A DNA stretch of 64,000 nt. Source: Bdellovibrionia bacterium (GTDB lineage: Bacteria; Bdellovibrionota; Bdellovibrionia; Bdellovibrionales; JAGQZY01). Numbering within the stretch: position 1 is the stretch's first letter; the number at the start of each line of letters is the position of its first letter. Shown here in pieces: positions 1-8,067 of the stretch. The stretch is taken from contig JAUICP010000005.1 in the NCBI GenBank assembly GCA_030427805.1, forward strand, positions 62,001-126,000, given 5' to 3'. Both the position numbers and the translations under genes were made by a program. Below the pieces are notes generated by a model. The model saw only the letters and a program-made list of their open reading frames with translations, searched no databases and was not told where the DNA came from.

Positions 1-206
1 CCTTCGAAGATAACGCGCCAATGGGAGTGACCGTGCATGAAGTCACTGAAGAGGTGGACGCCGGTGAAATCATACTTCAAGAGAAATTAATCGATAGACC
101 GCAACAGAGTGGATTAAGCTTGAACGAACTTCAATTCAGGATACATTTGATCGAACATCAACTCATACGAAAGGCCGTGAAGTTATGGATCCCAAAAAGG
201 ATTTAG
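1..206 (+). CDS. purN: Phosphoribosylglycinamide formyltransferase, C-terminal part
   Basis: The reading frame is already open at base 3 and runs to the stop at 206, so only the last 67 or so residues are present. PurN transfers the formyl group of 10-formyl-tetrahydrofolate to GAR, the third step of purine synthesis. The visible part carries the family pattern GVTVHEVTEEVDAGEIILQ, close to the usual VHxVxxxxDxGPxIxQ, which holds the catalytic Asp. The gene overlaps the next one by 22 nt and heads a run of purine genes, which supports the call. The 5' end lies outside the window. Confidence 0.9.
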   Translation, partial: FEDNAPMGVTVHEVTEEVDAGEIILQEKLIDRPQQSGLSLNELQFRIHLIEHQLIRKAVKLWIPKRI

Positions 207-1486
207 TTATTGTCTCAGCTTTCGGTCGAGGGCACTGGATTTGCCAAGAACTTTTACGGCAAGGATTCCGTGTCGGTTTGGTTGATGTATCGGGGCGACT
301 GGGCCGTTGGGCCCCCGAAGATTGGGAAGGTCCCTTTCCATGTTTTGAGACCAGCCATTTAGATCCCAGTCAAAGGGCGCGCTTGGTTGAAGATGAAGAA
401 ACCTTAGCCTTAGACCGTGGCCTTTGCCTTTGGCTCAAAGATGGTCCCCTCGAATTAAAAAGTCCGCTAACGAGTTTTCTCCTGCGACAGAGAAAGATTC
501 CCAGTTCTGTAGAAGATTATTTGTTGGCAATTCCTTCGGAAAGTTCCCAGCAGAAAAAGGCTCGAATCCAAGAACTTATGAATTTGGATTTCAAAGAAAA
601 CTGGCTCGCCCATTTCGCTCACCAGTGGTCTTCGAGTCGTTACCAAGCTAATCACTTGGCCATGGAATCGGGACAGGCTTTAGCTTTGTTCACACCCTGC
701 TTTATGCGCAGGGCTTCGCGCTTTAGTTTTGAAAAATCCTTGCAGGAATTTAAGCGTCTCGGAGGAGATGTAATTCTAGGTTCAGAATTGCGCGATCTAT
801 CTATTCAAGGAAAAAACATCGCCGCCGTTGAAGTTGGATCCGATCTCAGTGGGGGAGTTCTTAGAGCCGATAATTACTTGTGGATGTTGTCGTCTCAAGA
901 AACCTATTTTCTCTCGGAAACGATTGGTCACCTTTTATTTCCAAAAGGCCCTCTAGATCCCATGTGGGTTTGGTTGCGTTTTCGTGTCGAACTCACTGAA
1001 GGGGTAGAGAAAAATGCCCTACCTGACCATTTTGTGATGATCGATCATCTCGATCTCCCCTGGACGCGAGAGAACTTTTTAACCTGTGTGCGAGCGCCTG
1101 CTTCAAATCAACTTGATGTTTGGATGCGAGTTCCGCAGAAACAGCGATTTCAGCGCCAAGACCTCGAAGAGATGGCTGCAGAAATCATTTTAAGTCTTAA
1201 GCATCGAATGCCTTCAAGCCACCCAAAACTTTTAGAGATGCCCCAAGAATTTCTCTATAACTACGAAGAACTGGGTCCGTCACGACATGGTGTCTATCGC
1301 TCAGAAGATATTGAAGCGCACCCCGAAACCAACCACATTCAAAATATTAAATTTAATTCCCCAGAGACTTGGCCGGGCTTGGATTGGAATAATCAGCTCC
1401 TCAGTCAAAAGTCTCTCTTTAATCAGTACGTTCAAAGTTTATCCAAAGAGGAAGGTTCAGTCGATGATCACACGCTACACCCGTGA
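185..1486 (+). CDS. Unrecognised 433-residue protein inside the purine operon
   Basis: ATG at 185 follows GAAAGG and lies within the end of purN; the 3' end overlaps purB by 23 nt, so the gene is translationally embedded in the operon. The N-terminus, LVIVSAFGRGHWICQELL followed by GFRVGLVDVS, looks like the first beta-alpha-beta of a dinucleotide-binding Rossmann fold (residues about 6-36), as in FAD/NAD oxidoreductases, though the glycine pattern is not classical. A segment near residue 230 (a leucine-rich strand before NYLWMLSS) could be the second part of such a fold. No signal peptide or membrane helix is visible. I do not recognise a purine step for it. An FAD- or NAD-dependent enzyme is the best guess, at low confidence. 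Confidence 0.75.
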   Translation: MDPKKDLVIVSAFGRGHWICQELLRQGFRVGLVDVSGRLGRWAPEDWEGPFPCFETSHLDPSQRARLVEDEETLALDRGLCLWLKDGPLELKSPLTSFLLRQRKIPSSVEDYLLAIPSESSQQKKARIQELMNLDFKENWLAHFAHQWSSSRYQANHLAMESGQALALFTPCFMRRASRFSFEKSLQEFKRLGGDVILGSELRDLSIQGKNIAAVEVGSDLSGGVLRADNYLWMLSSQETYFLSETIGHLLFPKGPLDPMWVWLRFRVELTEGVEKNALPDHFVMIDHLDLPWTRENFLTCVRAPASNQLDVWMRVPQKQRFQRQDLEEMAAEIILSLKHRMPSSHPKLLEMPQEFLYNYEELGPSRHGVYRSEDIEAHPETNHIQNIKFNSPETWPGLDWNNQLLSQKSLFNQYVQSLSKEEGSVDDHTLHP

Positions 1487-2777
1487 AGAAATGGGGCGCA
1501 TTTGGACCCAAGAAAATCGATTTCAAAAAATGTTAGAAGTGGAAGTGGCCGTTGCCCAGGTTCAGGCCAAGCACAAAATGATTCCTACGGCCGCGGCGGC
1601 TGCCATCAAGAAGAAGGGTAAGTTCTCGGTCAAGCGCATTGAGGCCATCGAAAAGAAAACTCGGCACGATGTCATCGCTTTCGTTACAAACGTTGCAGAA
1701 AATGTGGGCCCCCAAGGGCGTTATGTACACTTTGGTCTCACTTCTTCGGATGTTCTCGATACCGCTCTCAGTCTTCTTGTCGCCGATGCTCGACCCGTTT
1801 TAACGTCGTCATTAAAATCTCTTTTGAAGGCCCTAAAGAAGGGCTCAGAAAAGTATTCCGATGTTCTTTGTTCGGGGCGAACCCACGGCATGCACGCCGA
1901 ACCGGTTAGTTTTGGTTTAAAGCTAGCGGGATTTTATACAGAATTCTCTCGTCACATGGATCGAATCAATCGCGCCTTTGACCAAATGGCCATCGGTAAG
2001 CTCAGTGGTGCTGTCGGAACTTATTCAGCACTTCCTCCAGAAATCGAAAAGGGGGTTTGTGACCTCTTGGGTTTGAAGCCCGAAACATTGGCGACCCAAG
2101 TAATTCCTAGGGACCGCCATGCAGAACTGTTTTCAGCACTCGCCCTTCTCGGCGGGGGACTTGAGCGTTTAGCGGTGGAGCTGCGCCACTTACAACGAAC
2201 CGAAGTTTACGAGGTCTTTGAGAGTTTTCAAAAAGGTCAAAAGGGCTCATCGGCCATGCCCCATAAGAAAAACCCAATCAGTGCCGAAAATATCACTGGC
2301 TGTTCGAGACTCCTGAGAAGTTATTGCCTGTCTTCTCTTGAAAACATCGCTCTTTGGCACGAACGAGATATTTCCCACTCCTCGGTAGAGCGAGTGATTT
2401 TTCCAGATGCTCTGATTTTAGCGGACTATGCCTGCGATCGCATGGCGGGTGTGATCGAGCGATTGGATATCGATGAAAAACGCATGCGCGCCAATATGGA
2501 TTTATCCCAGGGACAACTCTTTAGCTCCCATGTACTTCTTGAAATAGTTAAAGCCGGGCTGACTCGCGAAAAAGCCTATGAGTTAGTGCAGCGGGTGAGT
2601 CACTCCCTTAAAGAAGGCGAGCACCTAAAAGAAGCTCTTTTAGAGGATTCTGAGGTAAAGAAATACGTGAAACCCAAGAGCATTAATAAAATCTTCAGTG
2701 GCGAGTCCCATCGCAAGGGAATTGAAAAAGTCGTTAAGCGGGCCTTAAAGTCGGGACCCAAAGGAGTTCAGATTTGA
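1464..2777 (+). CDS. purB: Adenylosuccinate lyase
   Basis: PurB removes fumarate from SAICAR and from adenylosuccinate, acting twice in purine synthesis. ATG at 1464 is chosen because it follows AGAGGAAGG and gives the usual N-terminus MITRYTREEMGRIW; an upstream in-frame codon at 1287 would add unrelated residues encoded over the preceding gene. The 437 residues match the family length. The signature loop GSSAMPHKKNPI carries the catalytic serine, and SGRTHGMHAEP and TSSDVLDTA supply substrate-binding residues. The stop overlaps the TTG start of purC. Confidence 0.97.
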   Translation: MITRYTREEMGRIWTQENRFQKMLEVEVAVAQVQAKHKMIPTAAAAAIKKKGKFSVKRIEAIEKKTRHDVIAFVTNVAENVGPQGRYVHFGLTSSDVLDTALSLLVADARPVLTSSLKSLLKALKKGSEKYSDVLCSGRTHGMHAEPVSFGLKLAGFYTEFSRHMDRINRAFDQMAIGKLSGAVGTYSALPPEIEKGVCDLLGLKPETLATQVIPRDRHAELFSALALLGGGLERLAVELRHLQRTEVYEVFESFQKGQKGSSAMPHKKNPISAENITGCSRLLRSYCLSSLENIALWHERDISHSSVERVIFPDALILADYACDRMAGVIERLDIDEKRMRANMDLSQGQLFSSHVLLEIVKAGLTREKAYELVQRVSHSLKEGEHLKEALLEDSEVKKYVKPKSINKIFSGESHRKGIEKVVKRALKSGPKGVQI

Positions 2778-3508
2778 GTTACGAATTAGGAGTTCTTCTC
2801 TACGAGGGTAAAGCAAAACAAATATATGGTGTGAGAGATCATGAGAATCTCGTTGCGCAAAAATTTAAAGATTCACTGACCGCTTTTAATGCGCAAAAAA
2901 AAGATGAAGTTTCGGGAAAAGGGCAAACTAACTTTGAAATTGCGACGAAGATTTTTAAGTATCTTGAATCAAAAAATGTAGACACCCATTTTGTTAAGAA
3001 ATTGCCCGATGCCTGCTGGATTACAAAAAAACTGGATATGATCCCCCTCGAGGTTGTGGTTAGAAATGTTTTGGCCGGTTCGACGGCTAAGAAGTTTGGA
3101 CGCGAAGAAGGGGAGATCCTGGAAAAGCCTTTAACTGAGTTCTTTTATAAAGACGATGATTTGGGTGATCCTTTCGTCTCAGACGAGCAAGCGCTCTTTT
3201 TAAAAGCGGCAAAAGACTTGGACGAACTCCACCAACTGAAGAAGTTGGCTTTGGTGATCAACCGCAATCTGATGGAGTTCTTTTCGGCCATCGATATTAC
3301 CTTGGTCGATTTTAAATTGGAGTTTGGACGCAACAAAGAGGGAAAAATTATTCTCGGTGATGAGATTTCACCCGATAGTTGTCGTCTTTGGGATAAGACC
3401 AGCCGTGAAAAATTAGATAAAGACCGATTTCGAAGAGATTTGGGGCCGGTTCTTGAGGGATACAAAGAAGTTCTTAGCAGAATTGAAAAGCATTGGAGTC
3501 ATTTATGA
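2774..3508 (+). CDS. purC: Phosphoribosylaminoimidazole-succinocarboxamide synthase
   Basis: SAICAR synthetase couples CAIR and aspartate using ATP. The start is TTG at 2774, overlapping the purB stop by 4 nt with AAGGAG just upstream. The N-terminal LYEGKAKQIY is the family's nucleotide-binding strand-loop. Further signatures are PLEVVVRNVLAGS and LVDFKLEFG, followed by DEISPDSCRLWD, which holds the substrate and metal contacts. The length of 244 residues is typical. The 3' end overlaps purS by an ATGA junction, implying coupled translation. Confidence 0.97.
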   Translation: MSYELGVLLYEGKAKQIYGVRDHENLVAQKFKDSLTAFNAQKKDEVSGKGQTNFEIATKIFKYLESKNVDTHFVKKLPDACWITKKLDMIPLEVVVRNVLAGSTAKKFGREEGEILEKPLTEFFYKDDDLGDPFVSDEQALFLKAAKDLDELHQLKKLALVINRNLMEFFSAIDITLVDFKLEFGRNKEGKIILGDEISPDSCRLWDKTSREKLDKDRFRRDLGPVLEGYKEVLSRIEKHWSHL

Positions 3509-3744
3509 TAAAAGTCGCTGTTAAAATTTTACCCCGACCGGAAGTCCTCGATACCCAGGGCCGTGCGGTCAGCGAGATCCTGAATAAGCAGGGCCATGAA
3601 CTTCACCAGTGCCAGGTGGGGCGCTACGTGGTTTTAGAAATGGAAGAAAGTTCTAAAGACGAAGCTCTTAAAAAGGCCAAGGCCATGGCGGAAAAAGTGT
3701 TACATAATCCTTTAATCGAAGTCTTTGAGGCAGAAGTATTATGA
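3505..3744 (+). CDS. purS: FGAM synthase subunit PurS
   Basis: PurS bridges PurQ and PurL in the three-part formylglycinamidine synthase found in B. subtilis and many other bacteria. ATG at 3505 sits in an ATGA overlap with purC and gives a 79-residue protein beginning MIKVAVKILPRPEVLDTQG, the normal start of the family. An in-frame TTG 12 nt upstream is less likely. The conserved DTQGRAV and the VGRYVVLEM strand are present. It ends in another ATGA overlap with purQ. Confidence 0.96.
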   Translation: MIKVAVKILPRPEVLDTQGRAVSEILNKQGHELHQCQVGRYVVLEMEESSKDEALKKAKAMAEKVLHNPLIEVFEAEVL

Positions 3745-4388
3745 AGAAGATAGGTGTTCTACGCTTTCCTGGAACCAACTGTGATCGCGACATCATCCAG
3801 GCCGTGAATGAATCGGGCGGAGTCGGTGAATATCTTTGGTACCAGGATCGAGTCGATATTAATCAATACGATGGATTTATTTTACCTGGCGGTTTTAGCT
3901 ATGGAGATTATTTGCGCTCGGGCGCACTGGCTGCCCAAGCGCCGGTTATGGATGATATTCGTGAGGCGGCAAGCAAGGGAATGCCCATCATGGGTATTTG
4001 TAATGGTTTTCAGATTCTTTGTGAGGCAGGGCTTTTACCCGGAGCCTTGATGAGAAATACCAGTTCTCGATTTATCGATAAGTGGGTCGACCTCGAAATG
4101 ATTTCGCCCCATCAGTTTTTTGGTGGTCAGCGAATATCAAAGGGAGAAGTGGTTCACTTTCCAATCGCCCATGCGGATGGAAGGTACTACATCGATGAAA
4201 GAGAACTCAATGGCCTACACGACAATGAACAAGTTTGGCTGACCTACAAAGACAACCCCAATGGATCAGTGGCCAATATAGCTGGCGTAAAAAATAAAGA
4301 GGGCAATGTCGGTGGAATGATGCCTCACCCAGAACGAGCACTGTTCGAGTGGATGGGTGGTAGCGAAGGATTAATGATTTTCCTTTAA
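3741..4388 (+). CDS. purQ: FGAM synthase glutaminase subunit PurQ
   Basis: A class I glutamine amidotransferase that supplies ammonia to PurL. The nucleophilic cysteine lies in GICNGFQIL (about residue 86), the His-Glu pair is in MMPHPERA near the C-terminus, and the N-terminus FPGTNCDRD and [14 protein letters not shown] are diagnostic of PurQ. The length of 215 residues is normal. It starts in an ATGA overlap with purS, and its TAA shares one base with a possible ATG of purL. Confidence 0.97.
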   Translation: MKKIGVLRFPGTNCDRDIIQAVNESGGVGEYLWYQDRVDINQYDGFILPGGFSYGDYLRSGALAAQAPVMDDIREAASKGMPIMGICNGFQILCEAGLLPGALMRNTSSRFIDKWVDLEMISPHQFFGGQRISKGEVVHFPIAHADGRYYIDERELNGLHDNEQVWLTYKDNPNGSVANIAGVKNKEGNVGGMMPHPERALFEWMGGSEGLMIFL

Positions 4389-4402
4389 TGGGAGGACCTA
4401 AA

Positions 4403-6604
4403 GTGGATTTAAAGGAAAAATTAGAGCACTACAGAATTAATAGTGATGAATATGAAGCCATTAAAAAGCAACTGGGACGTGAGCCCCAAGGCGTTGAATG
4501 GGCGATTTATTCGGCCATGTGGTCAGAGCATTGTTCTTATAAAAGTTCAAAGCTTCACCTTAAGAAGCTTTTTAATAGTTCGCCACGGGTTTTACAGAGC
4601 TTTGGAGAAAATGCCGGAGTTGTGGATCTCGGCCAGGGTGAGCGCATTGCTTTTAAGATGGAAAGCCATAATCACCCCAGTTTTATAGAACCCTACCAGG
4701 GGGCTGCGACTGGTGTTGGTGGTATCTTGCGCGATATTTTTACTATGGGAGCACGACCCATCGCCCTCGGAAACTTTCTTTGTTTTGGTGAGCCGAATGC
4801 TCCGCGAATGGAAAGCCTCGTCGACGGAGTTGTACGGGGGATTGGTGGCTACGGAAACTGTGTAGGCGTGCCGACGGTGACCGGTCAAACTGAATTTCAT
4901 CCGAGCTATAATGAAAATATTCTGGTGAATGCTTTTGCCCTCGGTCTTTTTGAAAAGGGAAAAGAAGTCTTTTTGTCAAAAGCCCACGGCGAAGGTAACT
5001 ATGTTGTTTATGTCGGAGCTAAAACAGGTCGAGACGGCGTTCACGGTGCAAGCATGGCGAGTGAGTCTTTCGATGAAGACTCTGAATCTAAACGACCGAC
5101 GGTACAAATTGGTGATCCGTTCTACGAAAAGCTTCTCATCGAAAGTTGCTTAGAAGTTATGGAGAAAGGTCTCGTCGTTGCCATTCAAGATATGGGGGCT
5201 GCTGGCTTGACCAGTTCTTCATTCGAGATGGCCGCTAAGGGTGGAGTTGGTTTAGACATTGATTTGTCTAAGGTGCCTCTTCGTGACTCAAGCTTAACGC
5301 CTGAAGATATTTTGCTCTCTGAAAGCCAAGAGAGAATGCTCCTCGTTTGTGAACCTGGCCAATTCAAAGAACTCGAAGAGGTTTTTCATCGCTGGGGTCT
5401 CGACGCTTCGGTGATCGGAACAGTGACGAGAGAAGAAGCCATTAAACTCCATTGGAAGGGTGAGCTTCTCACGCAAATGGACCCACAGATGATTGTAGAG
5501 AGCGCTCCCGTTTATCGGCGTCCGTTTGAAAAGTGGGAAAATAAGTGGGAAAAAGCCACGAACTTTACTTCAATGGCTCCGAGTGAACCCATAGAAATCA
5601 TTCGCAAAGGCCTTTCAAGTATTGAAGGTTGCTCTCGGCAGTGGATTTACCAGCAGTACGACCAACGTGTCGGTGGTCAGACGCGAAGAGATTGTGAAAG
5701 TAGCATTTCAGTGATTCGACTTCCGCAAACGGAGCGATCAGTGGCTGTCGTTCTCGGTTGTCGTCCCCACGTCATGCGTTTTGATGCCCGGGTTGGAGGT
5801 ATTGATTCTGTGGCCTATCCAGCCCTTGAGTTGGCGATCAAAGGTTTTGAAGCCTTGGCAGTTACAGATTGTCTCAATTTTGGTAACCCAGAAAAATCAG
5901 AGCCCATGAGTGATTTTGTTGCGGCCGTCGAGGGAATGAGCGATATGTGTCGTACGATTACAGCGCCCATAATTTCGGGAAATGTTTCTTTTTATAACGA
6001 GACCCAAAGTCGAAATATTACCCCTACACCGAGTACTGGTGTCGTGGGGCTGCGAGAAGATTTTTCTGATTTACCAACTGACGAATTACTCGAAGAAGGT
6101 CTTCGCGTATTCTGGATTCGATTTAAGCCCGAACAAAATTACTTCTCCGGAATGTGGTCTGACGAAAAAGGCGAGAAAGCCAGCGGCCAGTTTAATTTAG
6201 ATATCGATGAGTTGGCTAATTTCACGCGCTGTATGAAAAATCTTTGTAGTGAACCAAGAGTTAAAGCGTCTCGAATGGTCGGCAAATATGGTTTGGCCTA
6301 TTCTTTGGCTCGCTTTTCAATGGCCGGGTTTGGTGTCGAAGGTCACCCTGGACTGAAAGCAGAACACTACAATCGAGAAGACTTTTATGGCGTACTTATC
6401 GCCACCCATGCCGAAATGACTCAAGAGATGGCCATGGAGCACATTAAAGATTCCTGTAAAGACAGTCCCGGTAATGTTGAGTTTATCGAGCTGGGCCAGA
6501 GTGTTCGCGACCGAATTGCCATTGACCATTGGCAGATACCTTGTTCAGAAATAAAAGAGATCTATTGCAACTCTTGGAGGAAGCATTTTGAAAGCTTGGC
6601 GTGA
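4403..6604 (+). CDS. purL: FGAM synthase large subunit PurL (small-type)
   Basis: PurL is the ATP-dependent synthase that turns FGAR into FGAM using ammonia from PurQ. The start is taken as GTG at 4403 because a perfect GGAGG (4391-4395) lies 7 nt before it. An ATG at 4388 overlapping the purQ stop would place that GGAGG inside the coding sequence. The result is about 733 residues, the size of small PurL, which needs PurS and PurQ. Visible signatures include [11 protein letters not shown] (histidine of the active site), MESHNHPS and the tandem AIRS-like halves, with [11 protein letters not shown] in the first and [11 protein letters not shown] in the second. Confidence 0.95.
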   Translation: MDLKEKLEHYRINSDEYEAIKKQLGREPQGVEWAIYSAMWSEHCSYKSSKLHLKKLFNSSPRVLQSFGENAGVVDLGQGERIAFKMESHNHPSFIEPYQGAATGVGGILRDIFTMGARPIALGNFLCFGEPNAPRMESLVDGVVRGIGGYGNCVGVPTVTGQTEFHPSYNENILVNAFALGLFEKGKEVFLSKAHGEGNYVVYVGAKTGRDGVHGASMASESFDEDSESKRPTVQIGDPFYEKLLIESCLEVMEKGLVVAIQDMGAAGLTSSSFEMAAKGGVGLDIDLSKVPLRDSSLTPEDILLSESQERMLLVCEPGQFKELEEVFHRWGLDASVIGTVTREEAIKLHWKGELLTQMDPQMIVESAPVYRRPFEKWENKWEKATNFTSMAPSEPIEIIRKGLSSIEGCSRQWIYQQYDQRVGGQTRRDCESSISVIRLPQTERSVAVVLGCRPHVMRFDARVGGIDSVAYPALELAIKGFEALAVTDCLNFGNPEKSEPMSDFVAAVEGMSDMCRTITAPIISGNVSFYNETQSRNITPTPSTGVVGLREDFSDLPTDELLEEGLRVFWIRFKPEQNYFSGMWSDEKGEKASGQFNLDIDELANFTRCMKNLCSEPRVKASRMVGKYGLAYSLARFSMAGFGVEGHPGLKAEHYNREDFYGVLIATHAEMTQEMAMEHIKDSCKDSPGNVEFIELGQSVRDRIAIDHWQIPCSEIKEIYCNSWRKHFESLA

Positions 6605-7994
6605 TGAATGTGGAGTATTTGGTATTTGGAATCATCCAGAAGCCAGTCGAATGACCTATTTAGGGCTCTATGCGATTCAGCATAGAGGTCAGGAGTCAGC
6701 AGGTATTGTTACCCTGGACTCCCAAGGAGATCACATTCATGCCAAGGGGTTGGGACTCGTCGCGGATATCTTTAAAGAAAGCTCGTTGAACCGCCTTAAG
6801 GGGCAATCGGCCGTAGGACATGTTCGATACTCGACAACGGGTCACAATTATTTGACCAATGCCCAGCCTTTAACAGCGCGTTTGTTTAACGGGCCCATTG
6901 CAATTGCTCACAACGGAAATATTGTTAATGCATCGGTGATTAGAGAGGATCTGAAGGCCCAAGGAGCCATTTTTCAGGGGACAAATGATACCGAAGTTCT
7001 TCTTCATTTATTGGCGAGACACTCGAGTAATCACATTGAAACTTGCTTACAAGATGCTCTCAAGCAAATTCATGGAGCCTATAGTTTCACGCTTTTAACT
7101 CATGATAAATTAGTTGCCGCCCGGGACCCCATGGGTTTTCGGCCCCTTGTAATGGGGCGTTTGAAGGGCGAGAATGGTGCTGACTCCTATGTCTTTGCCA
7201 GTGAGACCTGTGCCTTTGATTTGATTGGCGCTGAGCTCATTCGTGAAGTCGAACCAGGAGAAATCATAACGGTTGATAAGGATGGAATGCGATCGGCGTC
7301 GATCGGAGTTAAAGTTGAAAAGCCGGCCCAGTGTATTTTTGAGCACGTCTATTTTGCTCGACCGGACTCGATTGTTTTTGGTCACTCTGTCTATCAAAGC
7401 CGAAAAGAATTCGGCAGGATTCTCGCCCGAGAAAACTCTGTTGAAGCCGATATCGTTGTGCCCGTTCCCGATAGTGGGGTGCCTTCGGCTCTCGGTTATA
7501 GTGAAGAAAGTGGAATCCCTTTTGAGTTGGGAATTATACGCAATCACTACGTAGGAAGAACATTTATTGAACCCAAACAAAGTATTCGAAGCTTTGGGGT
7601 CAAGGTAAAGCTCAACCCCCAAGCAGAGGTTCTCAAGGGTAAGCGAGTTGTAGTCATCGACGACTCTCTTGTTCGCGGCACCACTTCTAAAAAAATTATT
7701 CAGTTGGTCCGGCAATACGGAGCCAAAGAGGTCCACTTGAGAATAGCGGCTCCACCGACGGTAGGACCTTGTTATTACGGGGTCGACACACCTTCTAAAA
7801 AAGAACTGATTGCTTCCCACCAATCGATCGAAGAGATCAAAAATTATGTGGGGGCTGATAGCCTTTCATACCTTTCTGTGGAGGGGCTTGCAGGAGCTTT
7901 TGGGAGTCATTCGAAGTGCCGTGACTCTGGCTTTTGTGCTGCTTGTTTTGGCGAAGATTATCCAACTGAGTTATTTGATTCGACTAAGGACTAA
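6588..7994 (+). CDS. purF: Amidophosphoribosyltransferase
   Basis: PurF makes phosphoribosylamine from PRPP and glutamine, the committing step. TTG at 6588 is preceded at 7 nt by GGAGG (6576-6580). The translated start [12 protein letters not shown] puts the N-terminal nucleophile at Cys8, so a short propeptide must be removed, as in B. subtilis-type enzymes. The PRPP site is [14 protein letters not shown]. Cysteines in [22 protein letters not shown] and the C-terminal [11 protein letters not shown] fit the ligands of the [4Fe-4S] class. The gene overlaps purL by 17 nt. No convincing terminator follows it. Confidence 0.96.
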   Translation: MKAWRDECGVFGIWNHPEASRMTYLGLYAIQHRGQESAGIVTLDSQGDHIHAKGLGLVADIFKESSLNRLKGQSAVGHVRYSTTGHNYLTNAQPLTARLFNGPIAIAHNGNIVNASVIREDLKAQGAIFQGTNDTEVLLHLLARHSSNHIETCLQDALKQIHGAYSFTLLTHDKLVAARDPMGFRPLVMGRLKGENGADSYVFASETCAFDLIGAELIREVEPGEIITVDKDGMRSASIGVKVEKPAQCIFEHVYFARPDSIVFGHSVYQSRKEFGRILARENSVEADIVVPVPDSGVPSALGYSEESGIPFELGIIRNHYVGRTFIEPKQSIRSFGVKVKLNPQAEVLKGKRVVVIDDSLVRGTTSKKIIQLVRQYGAKEVHLRIAAPPTVGPCYYGVDTPSKKELIASHQSIEEIKNYVGADSLSYLSVEGLAGAFGSHSKCRDSGFCAACFGEDYPTELFDSTKD

Positions 7995-8067
7995 AGTCAG
8001 GTTTTCTTGATCTTTTGGACTTCATTTTCAGGGCCCTTTGCGAGATAGTGTTTATACAAGGGTTTCT

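Noticed and set aside
7110-7823. Open frame of 237 codons on minus inside purF
   Set aside because: It is fully antisense to a well-supported enzyme, has no ribosome binding site, and its translation shows no domain; a shadow of purF codon use.
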